From the NCBI RefSeq assembly GCF_002140715.2, contig NZ_NGLE02000001.1, positions 2,143,001-2,207,000 on the forward strand: a stretch of 64,000 nt of DNA. The letters run 5' to 3'. Below, one piece after another: positions 18,067-27,312 of this stretch. This stretch comes from Enterococcus sp. 4G2_DIV0659 (lineage in GTDB: Bacteria > Bacillota > Bacilli > Lactobacillales > Enterococcaceae). The notes under the pieces were generated by a model. It saw nothing but the letters and a program-made list of their open reading frames with translations, ran no database searches and was not told the DNA's origin. Numbering within the stretch: position 1 is the first letter of the stretch; each line of letters begins with the position of its first letter. The translations under genes were made by a program, and so were the position numbers.

Positions 18067-20154
18067 ATGGCAAGAGAATTTTCGTTAGAAAAAACTCGTA
18101 ATATCGGAATCATGGCTCACGTTGATGCGGGTAAAACAACAACAACAGAGCGTATCCTTTATTACACTGGTAAAATCCATAAAATTGGTGAAACGCACGA
18201 AGGTGCATCACAAATGGACTGGATGGAACAAGAGCAAGAACGTGGTATTACAATCACATCTGCAGCAACAACTGCAGAATGGAAAGGTTACCGTGTAAAC
18301 ATCATTGACACACCAGGGCACGTGGATTTCACTATTGAAGTTCAACGTTCACTACGTGTATTAGATGGTGCTGTAACCGTTCTTGATTCACAATCAGGTG
18401 TGGAACCTCAAACAGAAACAGTTTGGCGTCAAGCAACTGAATATAAAGTTCCACGTGTTGTTTTCTGTAACAAAATGGATAAAATCGGTGCGGATTTCTT
18501 ATACTCTGTAAACTCATTACATGATCGTTTACAAGCAAATGCTCATCCAATCCAATTACCAATTGGTGCAGAAGATAACTTTACAGGGATCATCGATTTA
18601 ATTACGATGAAAGCTGAAATCTACACAAATGACTTAGGTACAGACATCCAAGAAACTGAAATTCCAGAAGAATATATGGATCAAGCAGTTGAATGGCGTG
18701 AAAAATTAGTTGAAGCTGTTGCTGAAACTGATGAAGACCTAATGATGAAATATCTTGACGGTGAAGAAATTACAATCGAAGAATTAAAAGCGGGTATCCG
18801 CCAAGCAACGATTAACGTTGAGTTCTTCCCAGTAATGGCTGGTTCTGCCTTTAAAAATAAAGGTGTTCAATTAATGCTTGATGCAGTTCTTGATTACTTG
18901 CCATCACCACTTGATATTGATGCAATCAAAGGGATCGACGTTAAGACAGACGAAGAAACAACTCGTCCTGCTGATGACGAAGCACCGTTTTCATCATTAG
19001 CATTTAAAGTTATGACTGACCCATTCGTAGGTCGTTTAACATTCTTCCGTGTCTATTCTGGTGTTCTTGAAAGTGGTTCATATGTATTGAACGCTTCTAA
19101 AGACAAAAAAGAACGTATCGGTCGTATTCTACAAATGCACGCGAATACACGTAAAGAAATCGATAAAGTGTATTCAGGAGATATCGCTGCCGCTGTTGGA
19201 TTGAAAGATACAACAACAGGTGATACTTTATGTGCGGTAGATTCACCAGTTATCCTTGAATCAATTGAGTTCCCAGAACCAGTTATCCAAGTTGCTGTTG
19301 AACCTAAATCAAAAGCCGACCAAGATAAAATGGGTGTGGCTCTGCAAAAACTTGCAGAAGAAGATCCATCATTCCGCGTTGAAACAAACGTTGAAACTGG
19401 TGAAACAGTTATCTCTGGTATGGGTGAGTTGCACTTAGACGTATTAGTAGACCGTATGAGACGTGAGTTCAAGGTTGAAGCTAACGTTGGTGCGCCTCAA
19501 GTATCATATCGTGAAACTTTCCGTGCGCCTCTAACTCAGGCAGAAGGTAAGTTTGTACGTCAGTCTGGTGGTAAAGGTCAATACGGACATGTCTGGGTTG
19601 AATTTACACCAAACGAAGAAGGAAAAGGTTTCGAATTCGAAAATGCTATCGTCGGTGGTGTGGTTCCTCGTGAATACATCCCAGCGGTTGAAAAAGGTTT
19701 AGCTGAATCAATGAACAACGGTGTTCTTGCTGGATACCCATTAGTTGATATCAAAGCAAAACTTTATGATGGTTCATACCATGATGTCGATTCAAATGAA
19801 ACTGCCTTCCGTGTAGCGGCTTCTATGGCGTTACGTGCGGCTGCTAAGAAAGCTAATCCAGTTATCTTAGAACCAATGATGAAAGTAACAATTACTGTTC
19901 CAGAAGATTACTTAGGTGATATCATGGGACACGTTACAAGTCGTCGTGGACGTGTTGAAGGTATGGAAGCACACGGTAACTCACAAATCGTTAACGCGAT
20001 GGTGCCTCTAGCTGAAATGTTCGGTTATGCTACAACATTACGTTCAGCAACACAAGGTCGCGGTACATTTATGATGGTATTTGACCACTATGAAGACGTA
20101 CCAAAATCTGTACAAGAAGAAATCATCAAGAAAAATGGCGGAAACAACGCATAA
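18067..20154 (+). CDS. fusA: Elongation factor G
   Basis: 695-residue translocase GTPase. G1 AHVDAGKT (17-24), switch region [12 protein letters not shown]3 DTPGH, G4 NKMD, then domains II-V including [10 protein letters not shown] and GKGQYGHV. It drives tRNA-mRNA translocation and, with RRF, ribosome recycling. Preceded by AGAGAGGAG. It lies between rpsG and tuf as in nearly all Firmicutes. No disrupted domain is seen. Confidence 0.98.
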   Translation: MAREFSLEKTRNIGIMAHVDAGKTTTTERILYYTGKIHKIGETHEGASQMDWMEQEQERGITITSAATTAEWKGYRVNIIDTPGHVDFTIEVQRSLRVLDGAVTVLDSQSGVEPQTETVWRQATEYKVPRVVFCNKMDKIGADFLYSVNSLHDRLQANAHPIQLPIGAEDNFTGIIDLITMKAEIYTNDLGTDIQETEIPEEYMDQAVEWREKLVEAVAETDEDLMMKYLDGEEITIEELKAGIRQATINVEFFPVMAGSAFKNKGVQLMLDAVLDYLPSPLDIDAIKGIDVKTDEETTRPADDEAPFSSLAFKVMTDPFVGRLTFFRVYSGVLESGSYVLNASKDKKERIGRILQMHANTRKEIDKVYSGDIAAAVGLKDTTTGDTLCAVDSPVILESIEFPEPVIQVAVEPKSKADQDKMGVALQKLAEEDPSFRVETNVETGETVISGMGELHLDVLVDRMRREFKVEANVGAPQVSYRETFRAPLTQAEGKFVRQSGGKGQYGHVWVEFTPNEEGKGFEFENAIVGGVVPREYIPAVEKGLAESMNNGVLAGYPLVDIKAKLYDGSYHDVDSNETAFRVAASMALRAAAKKANPVILEPMMKVTITVPEDYLGDIMGHVTSRRGRVEGMEAHGNSQIVNAMVPLAEMFGYATTLRSATQGRGTFMMVFDHYEDVPKSVQEEIIKKNGGNNA

Positions 20155-20236
20155 TAGTTAAGAAATAGGTACTTACTTATTTAAGACTAGGATTTTCTTA
20201 CGATTTCGGTTAAACTAATTAAAGATGATCAGGTAG

Positions 20237-20265
20237 TTGTCACTATCTATCAAATAAAATAAAAT
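20237..20265 (+). promoter_or_regulatory. Possible internal promoter for tuf
   Basis: TTGTCA (20237-20242), 17-base spacer, TAAAAT (20260-20265), 27 bases before the tuf ATG. It would add tuf transcription beyond read-through from fusA. Confidence 0.45.
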
Positions 20266-20292
20266 TCATATATTTTAGGAGGAACATTTAAA

Positions 20293-21480
20293 ATGGCTAA
20301 AGAAAAATTTGACCGTTCTAAACCCCATGTAAACATTGGTACTATTGGACACGTTGACCATGGTAAAACTACATTAACTGCTGCAATTGCAACTGTGTTA
20401 GCTAAACACGGTGGCGGTGAAGCTCAAAACTATGCTGATATCGATAACGCTCCAGAAGAAAAAGAACGTGGTATCACAATCAACACTTCTCATATCGAGT
20501 ATGAAACTGATGCTCGTCACTACGCTCACGTGGACTGCCCAGGACACGCGGACTACGTTAAAAACATGATCACTGGTGCTGCACAAATGGATGGAGCTAT
20601 CTTAGTAGTATCAGCGGCGGACGGTCCTATGCCACAAACTCGTGAGCACATCTTGTTATCACGTAACGTTGGTGTACCATACATCGTTGTTTTCTTAAAC
20701 AAAATGGATATGGTAGATGACGAAGAATTATTAGAATTAGTAGAAATGGAAGTTCGTGATTTATTATCTGAATATGACTTCCCAGGTGATGACACTCCTG
20801 TTATCGCTGGTTCTGCTTTGAAAGCTTTAGAAGGCGACGCTTCATACGAAGAAAAAATCATGGAATTAATGGCTGCGGTTGATGAGTACATCCCAACTCC
20901 AACTCGTGATACTGACAAACCATTCATGATGCCAGTCGAAGACGTATTCTCAATCACTGGACGTGGTACTGTTGCTACAGGCCGTGTTGAACGTGGAGAA
21001 GTTCGCGTTGGTGACGAAATCGAAATCGTTGGTATTAAAGAAGAAACATCTAAAACAACTGTTACAGGTGTTGAAATGTTCCGTAAATTATTAGACTACG
21101 CTGAAGCTGGCGATAACATCGGTGCGTTATTACGTGGTGTTGCTCGTGAAGATATCGAACGTGGACAAGTATTGGCAAAACCTGCTTCAATCACTCCACA
21201 CACAAAATTCAAAGCTGAAGTTTATGTTTTATCAAAAGAAGAAGGCGGACGTCACACTCCATTCTTCACTAACTACCGTCCTCAGTTCTACTTCCGTACA
21301 ACTGACGTAACTGGTGTAGTTGAATTACCAGAAGGTATTGAAATGGTAATGCCTGGTGATAACGTAGCAATGGACGTTGAATTAATCCACCCAATCGCTA
21401 TCGAAGACGGAACTCGTTTCTCTATTCGTGAAGGCGGACGTACTGTTGGTTCAGGCGTTGTTTCTGAAATCGTTAAATAA
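20293..21480 (+). CDS. tuf: Elongation factor Tu
   Basis: 395 residues. G1 GHVDHGKT (19-26), switch [16 protein letters not shown]3 DCPGH, G4 NKMD, followed by beta-barrel domains II and III. It delivers aminoacyl-tRNA to the ribosome. AGGAGGAAC precedes the ATG. Last gene of the str operon, closed by a strong terminator. Confidence 0.98.
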   Translation: MAKEKFDRSKPHVNIGTIGHVDHGKTTLTAAIATVLAKHGGGEAQNYADIDNAPEEKERGITINTSHIEYETDARHYAHVDCPGHADYVKNMITGAAQMDGAILVVSAADGPMPQTREHILLSRNVGVPYIVVFLNKMDMVDDEELLELVEMEVRDLLSEYDFPGDDTPVIAGSALKALEGDASYEEKIMELMAAVDEYIPTPTRDTDKPFMMPVEDVFSITGRGTVATGRVERGEVRVGDEIEIVGIKEETSKTTVTGVEMFRKLLDYAEAGDNIGALLRGVAREDIERGQVLAKPASITPHTKFKAEVYVLSKEEGGRHTPFFTNYRPQFYFRTTDVTGVVELPEGIEMVMPGDNVAMDVELIHPIAIEDGTRFSIREGGRTVGSGVVSEIVK

Positions 21481-21531
21481 TTAGACTTAATATAGCGCTA
21501 ACCAGTGTAAAAAGCTGGGGTACTCGGACGT

Positions 21532-21562
21532 AAGCCGAAGGGATTTCCCTTCGGCTTTTTTT
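21532..21562 (+). terminator. Intrinsic terminator after tuf
   Basis: Perfect 11-bp stem AAGCCGAAGGG / CCCTTCGGCTT (21532-21542/21547-21557), ATTT loop, long T-run. Confidence 0.95.
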
Positions 21563-21692
21563 GTTGCACCTATCAAATTTTTATGGAGTGTGAAAAAACC
21601 TTGTAATTTTTAATAGTTCATAATTTATAAGTAGCTATAATTAGAATTGTAAGATTAGTTTTTATTTAAAATGAAATTTTAAAGGAAGTTAA

Positions 21693-21939
21693 ATGAAAAT
21701 AAGATTGCTTTTAGATTATATAAATGTTACTATTTTTTGAAATAGATGACAGTATAAATGGGGAAATTGTAGTAGTACAGTTGGGTCAAGGGAGATATTG
21801 GCAAGTATGGATAAAGAGTCAAAAGGTATTATTTATAGATATTTGGATAAATAAACTTCTGAGTGATTGCATGCTATTGTTGTCACTCATGATGGGCTAC
21901 TTTTACGTGATAGTTTATCTTACGCGCAAAGTATTATAA
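21693..21939 (+). pseudogene. Small unknown gene, apparently frameshifted
   Basis: The only good RBS (AAAGGAAG, 21681-21688) serves the ATG at 21693, which encodes MKIRLLLDYINVTIF and stops at 21738. The open frame continues in another register (ATG 21724, no RBS). Removing one T from the T6 run at 21733-21738 joins them into 81 residues, ending in a hydrophobic segment (CMLLLSLMMGYFYVIVYL). Not recognised. It lies 20 bases before the next gene. It may be a real degraded gene, a base-call error, or a shorter ORF. Confidence 0.4.
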
Positions 21940-21958
21940 ATTAAGGAGGAAATAAGAG

Positions 21959-22474
21959 GTGTCTAGAAAATTAAAAAATTTAGGATTGAAATTTATTATG
22001 GTGAGTGTTTATGTAATGTCATATATATTATTGATGTTTGATTTAGCGAGAAATAATCCTGAAATAAACACTTTTCTTTCAAATGTTAAAGAGCGTTTAA
22101 ATATAACTGAGACTTCTTCTTTATTTGTTGTAGCAATCATAATAATTCCATTTATATTAGTGATGCTATTTGTTACTTATTTTCTGATTAAAACACTATT
22201 TCAGCTGCTTTATAAGGGTGGAGGTGGGGCATATAGCGATCAGATATTTGTTTCTCTATTGCTTACCAGGATTGTAGTTAACACATTAAGTTTATTACTT
22301 ATCAATGTGGTATCTGTATCATTAGTATCTGGTGTCGCACTGCTTTTAGATTTTATTTTGTTTCTTTATCTTTTTTACTCTTCAAGCAAAAACCTTCGAG
22401 CAACTAAAATTTTGGCATTGGTAAAAGTGATTTTATTGATTATCAGCTATGTAGTTGGTATAGTTTTTTCGTAA
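21959..22474 (+). CDS. Hypothetical membrane protein, 171 aa
   Basis: Starts with GTG at 21959 behind AAGGAGGA (21943-21950). Four or five hydrophobic segments: about 11-28, 54-80, 95-115, 120-137 and 148-170; a glycine-rich turn YKGGGGAY lies between two of them. No family recognised. It probably forms a unit with the small gene before it. The two sit downstream of the tuf terminator and are not part of the str operon. Confidence 0.7.
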   Translation: MSRKLKNLGLKFIMVSVYVMSYILLMFDLARNNPEINTFLSNVKERLNITETSSLFVVAIIIIPFILVMLFVTYFLIKTLFQLLYKGGGGAYSDQIFVSLLLTRIVVNTLSLLLINVVSVSLVSGVALLLDFILFLYLFYSSSKNLRATKILALVKVILLIISYVVGIVFS

Positions 22475-22493
22475 AAATCACATTATTCCTTGC

Positions 22494-22550
22494 CGTTTAT
22501 TCGGGTTTTTGGTGTCTGAGATATAACTTGTAGAGTTATGTCCCAGACGT
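22494..22550. repeat. Intergenic hairpin repeat, copy 1
   Basis: CGTTTATTCGGGTTTTTGG leads into a 15-bp imperfect stem (22514-22528/22534-22548; GATATAACT and AGTTATGTC arms, loop TGTAG). The same layout and much of the sequence recur at 34448-34509 in the same orientation. It lies between convergent genes and probably terminates the membrane-protein gene and the tautomerase gene. Confidence 0.75.
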
Positions 22551-22559
22551 ATTTTCCTC

Positions 22560-22952
22560 TCAAAGTTCCCCAGTCAAAAACTGTGCTTTTCCAAATCCAA
22601 AGCTCCAATCCGCATCATTATTAATAACGAATGAAACAAGTAAATTTTCAGGTGTCATCCCACAAAATTCCTCTAATTGTTGTGAAAGTAAGCGATAAAA
22701 CATTTCCTTTTGAGGTGTTGTTCGTTCTCTACTAATAACAGTAAGTGAAATCATCTTTCTTTTGTCTCTTTTAAACCCTAGCCCCGTATCTTCCATCACC
22801 ATTTCAAATGGTTTATGCTGAGTCACGATCTGATATCTATCCCCTTCAGGAACATCAAAAGCTTCCAAAACAACAGAATGAGCAATATCAAGAATTCTTT
22901 GTATTTCCTCTTCGCTGCGTCCTTCAACCATATCAAATTTTAGTAATGGCAA
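22560..22952 (-). CDS. Tautomerase-family protein
   Basis: 130 residues of the Tautomerase_2 type, with the expected Pro directly after the initiator Met (MPLLKFDMVEGRSEEEI) that serves as catalytic base after Met removal. Further family features: VLEAFDVPEGDRYQIVT, LTVISRERT and LLVSFVINNDADWSFG. Substrate unknown. It starts 24 bases after the iolR stop on the same strand, so the two are likely co-transcribed. A link to inositol metabolism is only contextual. Confidence 0.82.
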   Translation of the reverse strand: MPLLKFDMVEGRSEEEIQRILDIAHSVVLEAFDVPEGDRYQIVTQHKPFEMVMEDTGLGFKRDKRKMISLTVISRERTTPQKEMFYRLLSQQLEEFCGMTPENLLVSFVINNDADWSFGFGKAQFLTGEL

Positions 22953-22976
22953 TTGCTTCCCTCCTTTTCAAAATAA

Positions 22977-23732
22977 TTAATTACCGTATAAAAGTTCAAT
23001 TGTATGTAAATCACAAAAATCGACATAATTTTGTGGAATATCTTTAGTTGTGACAATTCCCTTGATACTCTCTAATGGTGAGTAGGTGAGCAAGGTAGAA
23101 TGATCGAATTTTGATTGATCTGCTAACAGGTAGATATCTTTTGCTCGTTGAACGATCATTTTTTTAATACGATACTCCATTAAATCTGAATTGGTCAGCC
23201 CGCTTGTAATCGATACACCCGTAGCGGCCATAAATGCTTTATTTATATTATACCTTGTTACAACCGCTTCATCTTCGATGCCCACGAAAGAACGTGTTTT
23301 TCTTTTGTAGCTATTTCCGATAAGAATTAACTGAACGTTTTTCATTGCTGCCGCAGCGTTGATGATATCAAGGTTATTGGTCAATAAGGTAAATGGCAGT
23401 TCTGGATCAACATTTTTTAATAGTTGACTAGTTGTTGTACCAGAATCGATGTAGATTAAGTCGTCTTCTTGGATTAGCGTTGCAGCTTGTGCACCAATTT
23501 TTTCCTTCTCTGCTTGATTGTGAATCGTTCGATTTTCAAAAGAAACGAGATTGTTTTCTACATAAACCACGCCGCCATATACTTTCTTTATGGTTCCTCT
23601 TTTTTCTAATTCATTGATATCCCGACGAATGGTATTTTTAGAAACGTTGAAAACGCGACATAGTTCATCAAGAGAAATACTGCCTTGTTGCTGGATATGG
23701 TTTTCGATTTGCTGAATCCGTTGTAATTTCAT
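22977..23732 (-). CDS. iolR: DeoR-family transcriptional repressor, likely IolR
   Basis: 251 residues: N-terminal DeoR HTH (about 1-60, ISLDELCRVFNVSKNTIRRDI then KRGTIKKVYGG) and a C-terminal sugar-phosphate sensor domain (DLIYIDSGTTTSQLL, LTNNLDIINA, LADQSKFD). It is divergent from the iol operon across a 283-base region with both promoters and an inverted repeat, as expected for a local repressor. In Bacillus the IolR inducer is a phosphorylated inositol intermediate; that it is the same here is inferred. Confidence 0.88.
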   Translation of the reverse strand: MKLQRIQQIENHIQQQGSISLDELCRVFNVSKNTIRRDINELEKRGTIKKVYGGVVYVENNLVSFENRTIHNQAEKEKIGAQAATLIQEDDLIYIDSGTTTSQLLKNVDPELPFTLLTNNLDIINAAAAMKNVQLILIGNSYKRKTRSFVGIEDEAVVTRYNINKAFMAATGVSITSGLTNSDLMEYRIKKMIVQRAKDIYLLADQSKFDHSTLLTYSPLESIKGIVTTKDIPQNYVDFCDLHTIELLYGN

Positions 23733-23767
23733 ATGCTATAACCTTTCCACTTCGTGTAATTAGCTTC

Positions 23768-23796
23768 ACTATAACATATGCTCTCAATGTAATCAA
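23768..23796 (-). promoter_or_regulatory. Promoter of iolR
   Basis: Minus strand TTGATT (23796-23791), 17-base spacer, TATAGT (23773-23768), 35 bases before the iolR start. Confidence 0.65.
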
Positions 23797-23843
23797 TATA
23801 TAACCAGGAATAAGTAAATGATGTGTGCTAAATGATTATTTTT

Positions 23844-23878
23844 ATTACTTGATAAGAGGCAGTTATCCAAGAAGTAAT
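23844..23878. promoter_or_regulatory. Inverted repeat, candidate IolR operator
   Basis: ATTACTTGATAA (23844-23855), a 7-base centre, then TTATC (23863-23867) and AAGTAAT (23872-23878): a 35-base imperfect palindrome with a 4-base insertion in the right arm. It lies between the two divergent promoters, 30 bases before the iolA -35 box. Assignment to IolR is inference. Confidence 0.5.
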
Positions 23879-23908
23879 CAAAAAAATCAATATTTCATTG
23901 AAAACAGG

Positions 23909-23937
23909 TTGACTATCTTAAATTGTAACTGTACAAT
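23909..23937 (+). promoter_or_regulatory. Promoter of the iol operon
   Basis: TTGACT (23909-23914), 17-base spacer, TACAAT (23932-23937), about 80 bases before iolA. Confidence 0.8.
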
Positions 23938-23950
23938 ATAATCAAAAGTT

Positions 23951-23965
23951 AACCAAACGTTATCA
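23951..23965 (+). promoter_or_regulatory. cre-like site (candidate CcpA operator)
   Basis: AACCAAACGTTATCA fits the cre consensus WTGNAANCGNWNNCW except at positions 2 and 3. It lies 13 bases downstream of the iol -10 box, where CcpA binding would block transcription. The binding itself is inferred. Confidence 0.5.
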
Positions 23966-24015
23966 AGATATCATCACCGTGTTGATTTTTAATGGAAACT
24001 AAGGAGGATGTATAG

Positions 24016-25476
24016 ATGATAGAGATCAGAAAGCTAAAAAATTACATTGGCGGGAAGTGGGTAACTAGTCTGACAGAAACATATGAGACCGTTTACAATC
24101 CGGCTACAAAAGAAGTTCTATGTGAAGTACCGATTTCTACAAAAGAAGATTTAGAAGAAGCTGTGAAAATTGCTAAAGAAGCATTTGAACAATGGAAGGA
24201 AATGGCTGTGCCAAGACGTGCAAGAATTCTGTTTCGCTACCAACAGCTATTGATTAAGCATAAGGAAGAATTAGCTCGTTTGATTACTTTGGAAAACGGT
24301 AAGAATCTAAATGAAGCGTTAGGCGAGGTTCAGCGAGGTATAGAAAACGTAGAATTTGCAGCAGGAACACCAACACTGATGATGGGCGATTCGTTATCTT
24401 CCATTGCTACAGACGTAGAAGCGACCAATTACCGTTACCCGATTGGGGTGGTTGCAGGGATTTCACCATTCAATTTTCCGATGATGGTTCCTTGTTGGAT
24501 GTTTCCGATGGCGATCTCATGTGGCAATAGTTTTATTTTAAAACCTTCAGAAAGAACACCGTTATTGACTGAACGATTGGTTGAGTTATTTACAGAAGCT
24601 GGGTTGCCAGCAGGAGTGTTTAATGTTGTTTATGGTGCACATGATATTGTGAATGGGATTTTAGAGCATCCAGAAGTGAAAGCGATTTCCTTTGTTGGTT
24701 CAAAACCTGTTGGAGAATATGTCTACACTCAAGGAAGTAAATACTTAAAACGGGTTCAGGCTTTAACTGGAGCAAAAAACCACTCGATTGTTTTAAAAGA
24801 CGCAGATTTAGATGATGCGGTGACAAATATTGTGTCAGCTGCATTCGGTTCAGCTGGCGAACGGTGTATGGCGTGTGCCGTTGTAACAGTTGAAGAAGAG
24901 GTAGCAGATAAATTCATTCATAAACTAAAAGAAAAAGCTGGTGGAATTAAAATAGGGAATGGATTGGATGATGGTGTCTTTTTGGGACCAGTTATTCGTG
25001 ATGAAAACCAAAAAAGAACAGTTTCCTATATTGAAAAAGGAATCGAAGAAGGGGCGCAACTGATTATAGATGGAAGAGAAAATATTCCAGAAGATGGTTA
25101 TTTTGTAGGGCCGACTATTTTTGATGGGGTAACAACAGATATGACGATTTGGCGAGATGAAATTTTTGCGCCGGTTTTATCAATTATTCGGGTGAAAGAT
25201 TTAAAAGAAGCGATTACTACAGCCAATCAGTCTGAATTTGCTAACGGTGCATGTCTGTTTACCAACAATGCATCCGCCATTCGCTATTTTAGAGAAAATA
25301 TTGATGCAGGCATGTTGGGGATCAATTTAGGTGTGCCGGCACCGATGGCATTTTTCCCGTTTTCTGGTTGGAAATCTTCTTTCTACGGTACACTTCATGC
25401 AAATGGCAAAGACAGTGTAGATTTCTACACTCGTAAAAAAGTCGTCACAGCCCGTTATCCAAAGGCAAATATTTAA
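24016..25476 (+). CDS. iolA: Methylmalonate-semialdehyde dehydrogenase (CoA-acylating)
   Basis: 486-residue aldehyde-dehydrogenase-superfamily enzyme, the IolA/MmsA subgroup, converting malonic semialdehyde to acetyl-CoA and CO2 at the end of inositol breakdown. Catalytic C284 in [12 protein letters not shown], nucleotide-binding ISPFNFPMM and [21 protein letters not shown] precedes the ATG at 24016. First gene of the iol operon, behind the promoter and cre-like site. In this operon the last pathway step is encoded first. Confidence 0.95.
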   Translation: MIEIRKLKNYIGGKWVTSLTETYETVYNPATKEVLCEVPISTKEDLEEAVKIAKEAFEQWKEMAVPRRARILFRYQQLLIKHKEELARLITLENGKNLNEALGEVQRGIENVEFAAGTPTLMMGDSLSSIATDVEATNYRYPIGVVAGISPFNFPMMVPCWMFPMAISCGNSFILKPSERTPLLTERLVELFTEAGLPAGVFNVVYGAHDIVNGILEHPEVKAISFVGSKPVGEYVYTQGSKYLKRVQALTGAKNHSIVLKDADLDDAVTNIVSAAFGSAGERCMACAVVTVEEEVADKFIHKLKEKAGGIKIGNGLDDGVFLGPVIRDENQKRTVSYIEKGIEEGAQLIIDGRENIPEDGYFVGPTIFDGVTTDMTIWRDEIFAPVLSIIRVKDLKEAITTANQSEFANGACLFTNNASAIRYFRENIDAGMLGINLGVPAPMAFFPFSGWKSSFYGTLHANGKDSVDFYTRKKVVTARYPKANI

Positions 25477-25496
25477 ACTAGAAAGAAGGAACAAAT

Positions 25497-26315
25497 ATGG
25501 CACGTTTAAACTATAAGCCAATCCCAAGAGAGCTGGATCCGGGGATTACACTACTTCAACATATCCATAAAAAAAATACAGCGTTGCAGTATATTGAGCT
25601 AAAAGTAATCGAAATGTCTGCTGGAAGTGTTTTTCAAGAATATTTAGGCATGCAAGAAGTGTGTATTGTTGCATTGACTGGAAAAATAACAGTGACAGAT
25701 GGAGACCAAACCTTTGAGGCAATCGGTACTCGCGACAATGTCTTTGAAAAAATACCAACAGACAGTGTCTATATTTCAATAGAGCAGGAATTTAAGATAA
25801 TGGGAGATTCAAAAGCAACTGTGGTACTTTGTTACGCGCCGTCCCAGAAAAAAAATCAAACTAGGTTGATTAAGGCAGCAGAGAATACCGTTGAACATCG
25901 TGGGCAGTATCAAAATAAGCGTTTAGTTCATAATATTTTACCTGATAACTCTCCGTTTGCAGATTGCTTGTTGGTGGTTGAGGTGTTTACTGATGGCGGT
26001 AATTGGTCCAGTTATCCGCCCCATAAACATGATCAGGATAACCTGCCGTTGGAATCTAAACTAGAAGAAACCTATTACCATGAGATGAATCCTAGACAAG
26101 GCTTTGTTTTTCAACGAGTCTATACCGATGATCGACTGCTTGATGAAACGATGACGGTTGAAAATGGTGATGTAGTGGTTGTGCCTGAAGGGTACCATCC
26201 GGTAGGCGTACCGGATGGCTATGACTCTTATTACTTAAATGTGATGGCAGGACCAATTAGAAAATGGCAATTTCATAACGATCCTGATCACGAATGGATC
26301 TTAACTAGAGAATAG
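25497..26315 (+). CDS. iolB: 5-deoxy-glucuronate isomerase
   Basis: 272-residue cupin-fold isomerase converting 5-deoxy-glucuronate to 2-deoxy-5-keto-gluconate. The family core is visible in FTDGGNWSSYPPHKHDQDN (metal histidines), ETYYHEMNPRQGFVFQRVYT and VVVPEGYHPVGVPDGYDSYY. RBS AGAAAGAAGGA. It sits between iolA and iolC in the same operon. Confidence 0.95.
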   Translation: MARLNYKPIPRELDPGITLLQHIHKKNTALQYIELKVIEMSAGSVFQEYLGMQEVCIVALTGKITVTDGDQTFEAIGTRDNVFEKIPTDSVYISIEQEFKIMGDSKATVVLCYAPSQKKNQTRLIKAAENTVEHRGQYQNKRLVHNILPDNSPFADCLLVVEVFTDGGNWSSYPPHKHDQDNLPLESKLEETYYHEMNPRQGFVFQRVYTDDRLLDETMTVENGDVVVVPEGYHPVGVPDGYDSYYLNVMAGPIRKWQFHNDPDHEWILTRE

Positions 26316-26329
26316 AAGGAGTGACGAGG

Positions 26330-27289
26330 ATGACAAAGAAATTTGGTATGATCGCCCTTGGCCGGGCATGTATTGACCTGAATGCCGTTGAGTATAATCG
26401 ACCAATGGAAGAAACGATGACGTTTAAAAAATATGTAGGTGGTTCTCCAGCGAATATAGCGATTGGTAGTGCTAAATTAGGTGTAAAAGTTGGGTTTATC
26501 GGTAAAGTTTCAGATGATCAGCATGGCCGTTTTATCAAAAAATTTATGGGGGAGGCCGGTATTGATACGAGCCAGATGTTTGTCGATCAAAAAGGACATA
26601 AAACAGGGTTGGCGTTTACGGAGATTAAAAGCCCAGAAGAGTGTAGTATTTTGATGTATCGGGATCAAGTAGCGGATTTGTATTTGACACCAGAGGAGAT
26701 CAATGAAGAGTATATCAATCAAACAGATCTGCTGTTAGTTTCTGGAACAGCGCTTTCGCAAAGTCCTTCGAGAGAAGCCGTATTAAAAGCGATCTCCTAT
26801 GCAAAAAAAAATCAAATAAAAGTAGCATTTGAACTGGATTATCGACCATATACGTGGCATTCGCCAGAAGAGGTAGCGGTCTATTATTCAATTGTCGCTG
26901 AAAATGCTGATATTGTGATTGGGACTAGAGATGAATATGACGAAATGGAAGGTAAAAAAGGCGGAACAAACCAAACCACAACTGAGTACCTCTTTCAACA
27001 TCGGCCAGAGCTGATTGTAATCAAACATGGCGTAAAAGGTTCGTATGCGTATACCAAAAATGGAGAGAGCTACCAAGCTGGTTCGTATAAGACTCAAGTT
27101 CTGAAAACATTTGGTGCAGGGGATTCGTATGCAGCGGCATTTTTATATGCGCTAAGTACAGGGAAAGATATTGAAACAGCATTAAAATATGGGAGTGCAT
27201 CAGCGGCAATTGTCGTTAGTAAGCATAGTTCCTCAGAAGCGATGCCGACAGCACAGGAAATAGAGCAATTGATTTTAGAACAATCTTGA
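26330..27289 (+). CDS. iolC: 5-dehydro-2-deoxygluconokinase
   Basis: 319-residue PfkB-family kinase phosphorylating 2-deoxy-5-keto-gluconate. PfkB signature 1 region GGSPANIAIGSAKLG and the ATP/anion-hole motif TFGAGDSYAAAFLYAL are intact. The GTG at 26321 lies on the AAGGA Shine-Dalgarno; the ATG at 26330 has proper spacing and gives MTKKFGMIALGRACID. The product DKGP needs an IolJ-type aldolase, which is not in this window. Confidence 0.94.
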   Translation: MTKKFGMIALGRACIDLNAVEYNRPMEETMTFKKYVGGSPANIAIGSAKLGVKVGFIGKVSDDQHGRFIKKFMGEAGIDTSQMFVDQKGHKTGLAFTEIKSPEECSILMYRDQVADLYLTPEEINEEYINQTDLLLVSGTALSQSPSREAVLKAISYAKKNQIKVAFELDYRPYTWHSPEEVAVYYSIVAENADIVIGTRDEYDEMEGKKGGTNQTTTEYLFQHRPELIVIKHGVKGSYAYTKNGESYQAGSYKTQVLKTFGAGDSYAAAFLYALSTGKDIETALKYGSASAAIVVSKHSSSEAMPTAQEIEQLILEQS

Positions 27290-27312
27290 TAAAAAAGTAA
27301 GGTGGGAAATGT

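Noticed and set aside
19053..19472. 139-codon minus-strand ORF opposite fusA
   Set aside because: Shadow of a highly biased coding gene; no RBS and no plausible protein features.
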